DNA from: Phycisphaerae bacterium
GTDB lineage: Bacteria; Planctomycetota; Phycisphaerae; UBA1845; Fen-1342
Reading direction: 5' to 3'
Assembly: GCA_026984555.1 (NCBI GenBank)
Contig: JALSRY010000750.1
Span: forward strand, 1 to 7,202
DNA length: 7,202 nucleotides
The position numbers were made by a program, and so were the translations under genes. The stretch's first letter is position 1; each line of letters starts with the position of its first letter. The notes under the pieces are model-generated. The model was given only the letters and a program-made list of their open reading frames with translations, was not told the origin of the DNA and searched no databases. Of the stretch, positions 1 through 4,706 are shown piece after piece.

Positions 1-58
1 GTCCGCGCCGTGGTCCGCGGGGCCGCGTGTGAGCGGAAGTCGCAAAGCGAGCAGGCCC

Positions 59-2131
59 ATGGAAGACTTATCGAAGATCCGCAACATCGGTATCGCTGCG
101 CACATCGACGCCGGCAAGACCACGACCACCGAGCGGCTGTTGTATTACAGCGGGACGATCCATCGCATGGGCGAGGTGGACGAAGGCACGACGGTGACCG
201 ATTTCGACAGCGAGGAGCAGGAGCGTGGCATCACGATCTACAGTGCCGCGGTGTCGCTCTCGTGGCGTGATTGCCGGATCAACCTGATCGACACGCCCGG
301 GCATGTGGATTTCACCGCCGAGGTGGAGCGGAGCCTGCGGGTGCTCGACGGGGCGGTGGTGGTGTTCGATGCGAAGGAGGGGGTCGAAGCGCAGTCGGAG
401 ACGGTCTGGCGCCAGGCGAACAAGTACCGCGTACCGCGTATTTGCCTGATGAACAAGATGGACAAGACGGGAGCGGACTTTGAAGGGGCGGTGGAGTCCA
501 TCCGCGAGCGGTTGGGCGCGAATCCGCTGCCGATCCAGATACCGATCGGCCGGGAAAACAGCTACGCGGGCTATGTGGATCTGATTGCGATGCAGGCCTG
601 CACCTTCACCGGAACCGGGGAGGACACCAAGAAGCACGTCGGAGCGATTCCGGCGGAGCTCGAAGCCGAGGCACGCCAGCGGCGGCACTGGCTGGAGGAG
701 AAGGTCGCCGAGCTCGACGACGATCTGATGGAGTATTACCTGGAGCACGAGACGCTGGACGAGGCACAACTGATTCACGGGTTGCGCCACGGTACGATTT
801 CGCTGCGTTGCCAGCCGGTGCTTTGCGGTTCGGCGCTGAAGTATGTCGGGGTACAGGCGGTGCTCGACGCGGTGTGCGATTTTCTTCCTTCGCCGCTCGA
901 TGTTCCGCCGATCGAGGGCATCGACCCGCACAACCCGGAGCGGACGATCCGGCGAAAGTGCGATCCGGGCGAGCCGCTGGCCGCGCTGGTGTTCAAGGTC
1001 GTCGCCGACGCCCACAGCGACTTGCACTATGTGCGGGTCTATTCCGGCGTGCTCAAGGCGGGGTCGCGGCTGCTCAATGTCGGCAAGAAGAAAAAGGAGA
1101 ACGTGCCGCGGCTCTACCGGATGTTCGCCAAACGCCGCGAGCAGATCGACAAGGCCTATTGTGGCGATATCGTCGTGGCGACGGGGCTGAAAGACACCGT
1201 GACAGGTGACACGTTGTGCGAGACCCGCGGGGCGGTGTTGCTCGAGCGGATCGACTTCCCGGAGACGGTGATCGGCATGGCGATCGAGCCGCAATCGTCG
1301 GCCGACCGCGACAAGCTGCTCAACGCCTTGTACATGCTTTCGCGCAGCGACCCGACGTTCGACTTCAAGGCCGACTCGGAAACCGGGCAGATGATCATCT
1401 CGGGCATGGGCGAGCTGCATCTGGAGGTGATGTGCCACCGACTGGAGCGTGACCTGAACGTGCCCGTGCGGGTCGGTCGGCCGCGCGTCGCCTATCGCGA
1501 GGCGATCACGCGCAGCGCCGAAGCCGAGGGACGCTTCGTGCGTCAGACGGGCGGACGCGGCCAGTTTGCAATCGTGCGGATGCGCGTCGAACCGTTCGAA
1601 CCCGAACCGGGCGAGGAACCCTTCCTGTTCGTCAACGCGCTGGAGGGTGACGAGATCCGCTCGGCGTTCATTCCCGCGATCGAGCAGGGGGCTCGCGACG
1701 CTTCCGAGAGCGGCGTGCTGGGTTCGTACCCGCTCATCAACGTCAAGGTCACGTTGCTCGGGGGGCAGGAACACCCCGAGGACTCGTCGGAACTGGCCTT
1801 CGAGAGCGCCGCGTCGATGGCGGTGCAAAAGGCGCTCGCCGAGGCCGGTCCAGTCCTGCTGGAACCGATCATGAAAGCCGAGATCGTCACGCCCGAAGAG
1901 TATTTCGGCGCCATCAACAGCGATCTGATGACCCGCCGAGCGATCATCACCTCGACCACCATGCGCGGCAACAATCACGTCATCACGTGCGAGGTTCCGT
2001 TGGCGACGATGTTCGGCTACGCGACGCACATGCGTTCGCTTTCGCAGGGCCGGGCGAGCTACTCGATGGAACCGCTGCGTTACGAGGCGATGCCGCACGA
2101 CTTGGCTGAGAAGGTGCTTGGCACCTGGTAA
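59..2131 (+). CDS. fusA: Elongation factor G paralogue (translational GTPase)
   Basis: Cytoplasmic GTPase that drives tRNA-mRNA translocation or, in some paralogues, ribosome recycling. Numbered from the ATG at 59 (690 aa, normal EF-G length), the G motifs are intact: P-loop AHIDAGKTT (14-22), switch I ERGITI with Thr59, DTPGH with catalytic His82 (78-82), NKMD (132-135) and GSALK (257-261). Domain II lies at about 290-400, domain III from 404 with GMGELHLE, domain IV from about 478 with the GGRGQF loop and a tip His572 in EHPEDSSE, and domain V from about 602 with LLEPIMK and MFGYAT. An in-frame GTG at 29 would add ten residues; I prefer the ATG because the family starts close to RNIGI, but neither start has a good ribosome binding site. 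The VTDF...EE..ERGITI.SAAV and VWRQA.K..VPRI stretches recall the EFG2/spdEFG2 lineage, while GGRGQF recalls ordinary EF-G, so the subfamily is open. Upstream, GTCCGCG occurs twice (1-7, 13-19). Confidence 0.96.
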   Translation: MEDLSKIRNIGIAAHIDAGKTTTTERLLYYSGTIHRMGEVDEGTTVTDFDSEEQERGITIYSAAVSLSWRDCRINLIDTPGHVDFTAEVERSLRVLDGAVVVFDAKEGVEAQSETVWRQANKYRVPRICLMNKMDKTGADFEGAVESIRERLGANPLPIQIPIGRENSYAGYVDLIAMQACTFTGTGEDTKKHVGAIPAELEAEARQRRHWLEEKVAELDDDLMEYYLEHETLDEAQLIHGLRHGTISLRCQPVLCGSALKYVGVQAVLDAVCDFLPSPLDVPPIEGIDPHNPERTIRRKCDPGEPLAALVFKVVADAHSDLHYVRVYSGVLKAGSRLLNVGKKKKENVPRLYRMFAKRREQIDKAYCGDIVVATGLKDTVTGDTLCETRGAVLLERIDFPETVIGMAIEPQSSADRDKLLNALYMLSRSDPTFDFKADSETGQMIISGMGELHLEVMCHRLERDLNVPVRVGRPRVAYREAITRSAEAEGRFVRQTGGRGQFAIVRMRVEPFEPEPGEEPFLFVNALEGDEIRSAFIPAIEQGARDASESGVLGSYPLINVKVTLLGGQEHPEDSSELAFESAASMAVQKALAEAGPVLLEPIMKAEIVTPEEYFGAINSDLMTRRAIITSTTMRGNNHVITCEVPLATMFGYATHMRSLSQGRASYSMEPLRYEAMPHDLAEKVLGTW

Positions 2132-2217
2132 GCCGGGGGAGTAGAACGCAGGCAGGGGCGGGGGGATGGGAATGGTGCGGCGCGGGGCGGCATGGTCGTT
2201 TTTCGCTAAACGTCCGA

Positions 2218-2223
2218 TACAAT
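2218..2223 (+). promoter_or_regulatory. Possible -10 box (TACAAT)
   Basis: TACAAT matches the bacterial -10 consensus at five of six positions and stands out in very GC-rich sequence. No good -35 hexamer lies 16-18 bases upstream, so this is weak evidence. If real, transcription would begin near 2230 and run through the hairpin cluster to the terminator at 2709-2742, giving an RNA of about 500 nt. Confidence 0.25.
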
Positions 2224-2307
2224 CCCATGCACCGAAGCGATACGGCCGTCCCGAAAAACTTCTCTTTGACCTATACCGGTTTCGGGGGAAAGATGAGATA
2301 GCCACGG

Positions 2308-2341
2308 GCGTGCAGGGTCTTCGGACCGGGAGCGTGCACGC
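2308..2341 (+). other. Two-part stem-loop with C(UUCG)G tetraloop
   Basis: Outer arms GCGTGCA (2308-2314) and TGCACGC (2335-2341) are perfectly complementary. Inside them GGTC-TTCG-GACC (2316-2327) forms a four-pair stem capped by the very stable cUUCGg tetraloop. The 3' side carries an unpaired GGGAGCG between the two stems. UUCG loops are a mark of stable structured RNA, and no T-tract follows, so this is not a terminator. Confidence 0.4.
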
Positions 2342-2361
2342 TGCGAAGTGAGACCAATTCC

Positions 2362-2392
2362 GCCCGACGCCGATTTCTCGGCCGTTGCGGGC
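2362..2392 (+). other. Stem-loop
   Basis: GCCCG (2362-2366) pairs with CGGGC (2388-2392), and inside it CCGA (2370-2373) pairs with TCGG (2378-2381) around a TTTC loop, leaving an internal loop. Stems this short arise easily at high GC, so the weight comes from the clustering with neighbouring hairpins. Confidence 0.25.
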
Positions 2393-2420
2393 ATCCGAAG
2401 GGCGTGCGGAAAAACCAATC

Positions 2421-2452
2421 GCGGTGGTTGACCACGCACCAGCGACCACCGC
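2421..2452 (+). other. Eight-base-pair inverted repeat with an alternative pairing
   Basis: GCGGTGGT (2421-2428) and ACCACCGC (2445-2452) are perfectly complementary across a 16-base loop. The left arm can instead pair locally as GTGG-TTGA-CCAC (2424-2435), so the two folds exclude each other. This could be a switching element or coincidence. Confidence 0.35.
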
Positions 2453-2493
2453 CCGGCGGTTCCGGCGGAGAAAGGAGCGGACCGCGATGTTGG

Positions 2494-2507
2494 CCGACTT
2501 CGGTCGG
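2494..2507 (+). other. Stem-loop with C(UUCG)G tetraloop
   Basis: CCGAC-TTCG-GTCGG is a perfect five-pair stem with a cUUCGg tetraloop, the second such loop in the gap. It can be extended by a G-U pair, and flanking CGCG blocks on both sides could close an outer helix. No T-tract follows. Confidence 0.4.
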
Positions 2508-2568
2508 TAACGCGACACCTGCTGTTGTCTCGGGGCGACAGAGAGCTTCACGAGCTACAGGAGGAGTG

Positions 2569-2607
2569 GGGCCGGCGACCCGCGAGCAATCGCGGCGGCG
2601 CCGGCCC
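2569..2607 (+). other. Strong GC hairpin, possibly a weak terminator
   Basis: GGGCCGGCG (2569-2577) pairs perfectly with CGCCGGCCC (2599-2607). An inner CCGCG (2580-2584) pairs with CGCGG (2591-2595) around AGCAAT. It is the most stable single hairpin in the gap. The following bases, GGTTCTTT, are only moderately T-rich, so termination here is possible but not clear. Confidence 0.45.
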
Positions 2608-2631
2608 GGTTCTTTGGTAGGGATCGTCGCG

Positions 2632-2646
2632 GGTCGTGGGACGACC
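2632..2646 (+). repeat. Short inverted repeat GGTCGT-GGG-ACGACC
   Basis: This is a perfect six-base inverted repeat with a three-base centre, extendable by GCG/CGC across a mismatch. It lies about 140 bases upstream of the pfaD promoter-like box and could be an operator or another RNA hairpin. Confidence 0.3.
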
Positions 2647-2660
2647 ACGCCGCCGCCGCA

Positions 2661-2680
2661 CCGGGTGATTCGCCGGGTGA
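2661..2680 (+). repeat. Direct repeat of CCGGGTGA, two copies 12 bases apart
   Basis: CCGGGTGA occurs at 2661-2668 and 2673-2680, separated by TTCG. The 12-base period is close to one helical turn, so both copies would face nearly the same side of the DNA, as in some regulator sites. No regulator is visible in the window. Confidence 0.25.
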
Positions 2681-2708
2681 CGGTTCCCGCACCGGGGGGC
2701 TCGAACGA

Positions 2709-2742
2709 CGTCACGTCGCCGCGGGTCGGTGACGCCTTTTTT
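2709..2742 (+). terminator. Candidate intrinsic terminator
   Basis: CGTCAC (2709-2714) pairs with GTGACG (2729-2734) around a 14-base GC-rich loop, then CC and six consecutive T residues (2737-2742). A T6 run is rare in this GC-rich gap and lies where a terminator is expected, before the pfaD promoter-like box. The left arm can alternatively form CGACG-TCA-CGTCG (2706-2718). It would end transcription coming from the EF-G gene or from an RNA started in the gap. Confidence 0.5.
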
Positions 2743-2784
2743 CCTCGGTACGCCGCGCAGGATGGTTCGTCCCGCCCCATTCCG

Positions 2785-2793
2785 TGCTATAGT
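2785..2793 (+). promoter_or_regulatory. Extended -10 promoter for pfaD-pfaA
   Basis: TGCTATAGT contains the extended -10 TG dinucleotide and a TATAGT hexamer (five of six matches to consensus). The -35 region near 2765-2771 is poor, as is common where TG is present. The predicted transcription start near 2800 leaves a leader of about 38 bases to the ATG at 2838. It sits directly after the candidate terminator, which supports an independent transcription unit. Confidence 0.5.
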
Positions 2794-2837
2794 ACGCTGC
2801 TCGAATACGGGGTCCGCGTGAAGCGGCGGCTGGGCCT

Positions 2838-4706
2838 ATGGTGGCCCGGCGCCCGGCGGGTGGAGTGTGCGCCCGCCGGCTCCGAGCGAGATGGTCATCG
2901 GCGAAACTCCGAGTGCCCGCGAAAGCTGCCACAAAATCCGTTTCTCGTGTTCGATCCGACGCGGCTGGCGTGTGGGTCGGCGATGTCCGCCGGCTCCAAA
3001 CCGGGTCGGCCGCGCTGGCCGATGCGCTGTCGCGGGTCGGCGCCCCGGTGTTTGTGGTCGATGTCGGTGATCGGCTGGCGGTCGCCCAGGAGGGTTGCGC
3101 ACTGCTCGGCGGCAGCCCCGCGAGTGACATGCTGAGAAACCACCCGGGCGAGACGTACCCGCTGCGTGCGTGCGTGCCGGTGCTGTGCCCCGAACAATTG
3201 GGGGAGGCGAGCTTTCGCCAGCGCTATGGCGTCCGGTACGCCTATGTCGGGGGCGCGATGGCTCACGGTATCGCCTCCGCGCGGATGGTCGTCGCGCTGG
3301 GGCGGGCGGGGATGTTGGGTTTCTTTGGCGCTGCTGGTTTGCGTTTGGAGCGCATTGCCGAGGCGATCGACGAGATTCAGCGGGCCGGCGGGTGTCCCGG
3401 CCCGGTCGGCGAGCCGGTGGGTTCTGGTGGCGGGGAGTTTCCCGCAGGTTTCAACCTCATCTATGACCCCGCGGAACCACGGCACGAAGCCGCGGTCGTC
3501 GATCTGTACTTGCGGCGAAACGTGCGGTTGGTCAGTGCGGCAGCGTATATCAATCTGAGCGAGCCGCTGGTGCGTTACCGCGTCGCGGGCTTGCGGCCGG
3601 GGCCGGACGGACGCGTTCTCGCGACCAACCGCGTCATTGCCAAGGTTTCGCGGGTCGAGGTCGCCCGGCGTTTTTTCAGCCCCCCACCGGCGGCGATGGT
3701 CGCGGCTTTGCTTCGGCGGGGGGAAATCACGGCCGATCAGGCCGAGTTGGCGGGGCGTGTGCCGATGGCGGATGACCTGACGGCGGAGGCCGATTCGGGC
3801 GGGCACACGGACAACCGGCCGGCGCTGGCACTCTTGCCCACGATGTTGGCCCTGCGCGACGAGTATCAGGAGCGGTTTGGTGATAGCCACCGGTTCGGCG
3901 TGGGGGCCGCCGGCGGGATCGCCACGCCCGCGGCGACGGCGGCGGCGTTCGCGATGGGCGCCGGGTACGTGCTCACCGGTACAATCAACCAGGCTTGTGT
4001 CGAGTCGGGCACGTCGGATGTGGTTCGGCAAATGCTGACCGAGGCGTCGCAGGCCGACGTCGTGATGGCGCCGGCGGCCGACATGTTCGAGATGGGTGTG
4101 CAGGTGCAGGTGCTCAAGCGCGGCACGATGTTCGCCATTCGGGCGCGCAAACTTTTCGAGGTGTACCGGGCGTTCGGCAGTCTCGACGAGCTTCCGCCCG
4201 AGCTGCGGCACAAATTGGAGACGACGATTTTCGGGATGCCGCTGGATGAGGTGTGGCGCCAGACGCGCGCGTTTTTCGCCCGGCGCGATCCGGCCCAGGT
4301 CGAGCGGGCCGAACGGGACGCGAAACACCGCATGGCCCTCGTTTTTCGCTGGTACCTGGGACAGGCGTCACACTGGGCCATCGCCGGCGATCCGCAGCGC
4401 GTCATGGATTACCAGGTCTGGTGCGGTCCCGCGATGGGCGCGTTCAACGAATGGGTACGCGGCACGTACCTCGAACGTCCCGAACACCGCGATGTGGCGA
4501 CGGTCGCGCTCAACCTCCTGGTCGGTGCCGCGGCGTTGACGCGAGCGCACTGGCTCGCGGCGCAGGGCGTGTCCCCGCCACCGGCGGCCCGGTCGTTCGT
4601 TCCGCGGTCGCGGGCGGCGTTGGCGCCGTTGCTCGACCGCGACGACAATACGATGGAGCTGTGTGCAATGTCCTCCCCCTCCGGGCGGCAAGTGGAACCC
4701 GCATGA
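2838..4706 (+). CDS. pfaD: PfaD-type trans-acting enoyl reductase (FMN-dependent, NMO/FabK-like TIM barrel)
   Basis: Flavin enoyl reductase that works in trans on acyl chains carried by a Pfa-type synthase. The family core is almost fully visible: VRYAYVGGAMAHGIAS near the N-terminal third, EADSGGHTDNRP (317-328, His323 in the place of the FabK EAGGH histidine), the flavin-phosphate segment GVGAAGGIATP (354-364), TGTINQACVESGTS, MAPAADMFEMG (410-420) with LKRGTMF, and the PfaD-specific C-terminal part with FRWYLG and DYQVWCGPAMG (524-534). At 622 aa it is longer than the usual 540 or so. Residues 1-44 are Arg-rich and unlike the family, so the true start may be a downstream GTG (2865 or 2913). 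The frame is open back to a TAG at 2790. A Gly/Pro-rich insert sits at about 184-202. No good ribosome binding site precedes any candidate start. The stop overlaps the next gene by ATGA. Confidence 0.95.
   Translation: MVARRPAGGVCARRLRARWSSAKLRVPAKAATKSVSRVRSDAAGVWVGDVRRLQTGSAALADALSRVGAPVFVVDVGDRLAVAQEGCALLGGSPASDMLRNHPGETYPLRACVPVLCPEQLGEASFRQRYGVRYAYVGGAMAHGIASARMVVALGRAGMLGFFGAAGLRLERIAEAIDEIQRAGGCPGPVGEPVGSGGGEFPAGFNLIYDPAEPRHEAAVVDLYLRRNVRLVSAAAYINLSEPLVRYRVAGLRPGPDGRVLATNRVIAKVSRVEVARRFFSPPPAAMVAALLRRGEITADQAELAGRVPMADDLTAEADSGGHTDNRPALALLPTMLALRDEYQERFGDSHRFGVGAAGGIATPAATAAAFAMGAGYVLTGTINQACVESGTSDVVRQMLTEASQADVVMAPAADMFEMGVQVQVLKRGTMFAIRARKLFEVYRAFGSLDELPPELRHKLETTIFGMPLDEVWRQTRAFFARRDPAQVERAERDAKHRMALVFRWYLGQASHWAIAGDPQRVMDYQVWCGPAMGAFNEWVRGTYLERPEHRDVATVALNLLVGAAALTRAHWLAAQGVSPPPAARSFVPRSRAALAPLLDRDDNTMELCAMSSPSGRQVEPA

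Larger units (their letters stand above)
2132..2837. other. Intergenic region with clustered hairpins, no convincing protein gene
   Basis: This gap of about 700 bases separates the EF-G gene from the lipid-synthase operon. Open frames here on both strands translate to Arg/Pro/Gly-rich sequence with no recognisable motif, so I call no gene. What can be seen is a G-run-rich start (2135-2187), a TACAAT box (2218-2223) and a run of stem-loops: 2308-2341, 2362-2392, 2421-2452, 2494-2507, 2569-2607 and 2632-2646. There is also a short direct repeat (2661-2680), an intrinsic-terminator-like element (2709-2742) and a promoter-like box (2785-2793). I looked for RNase P RNA, tmRNA, SRP RNA and tRNA signatures and found none. 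It may encode an unrecognised structured RNA or be a long 3' UTR of the EF-G gene. Confidence 0.6.

Noticed and set aside
2112..2126. Terminator at the end of the EF-G gene (AGGTGC-TTG-GCACCT)
   Set aside because: It is a perfect six-pair stem but lies inside the coding sequence before the stop, with no T-tract after it.
2266..2294. Promoter with -35 TTGACC
   Set aside because: The -35 hexamer is good, but the best hexamer at 17-base spacing (AAAGAT) matches the -10 consensus at only three of six positions.
68..2551. Very long open frame of 827 codons on the - strand
   Set aside because: It lies antisense to the EF-G gene, and its translation is Arg/His-rich without recognisable motifs. Long antisense frames are expected opposite GC-rich genes.
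2230..2620. RNase P RNA, tmRNA or SRP RNA in the gap
   Set aside because: The length would suit RNase P RNA, but I could not find its conserved GAAAGUC and ACAGA-type segments, the tmRNA T-arm and CCA end, or the SRP GGAAGCAGCC loop on the strands read.
2694..2712. tRNA T-arm-like GGCTCGAACGACG
   Set aside because: It lacks the TTC of a T-loop, the flanking stem does not pair, and no D-arm or anticodon arm lies upstream.
2271..2780. 169-codon open frame on the - strand in the gap
   Set aside because: No recognisable motif or start signal, and its composition resembles random GC-rich translation. The hairpins explain the region better.
2404..3135. 243-codon open frame on the + strand spanning the gap and the start of pfaD
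   Set aside because: It runs through the terminator and promoter-like elements and overlaps pfaD in another frame. The sequence is Arg/Pro/Gly-rich with no family resemblance.
2895..4328. 477-codon open frame on the - strand opposite pfaD
   Set aside because: Low-complexity Arg/His/Pro-rich translation, fully explained as a shadow of a strongly supported gene.
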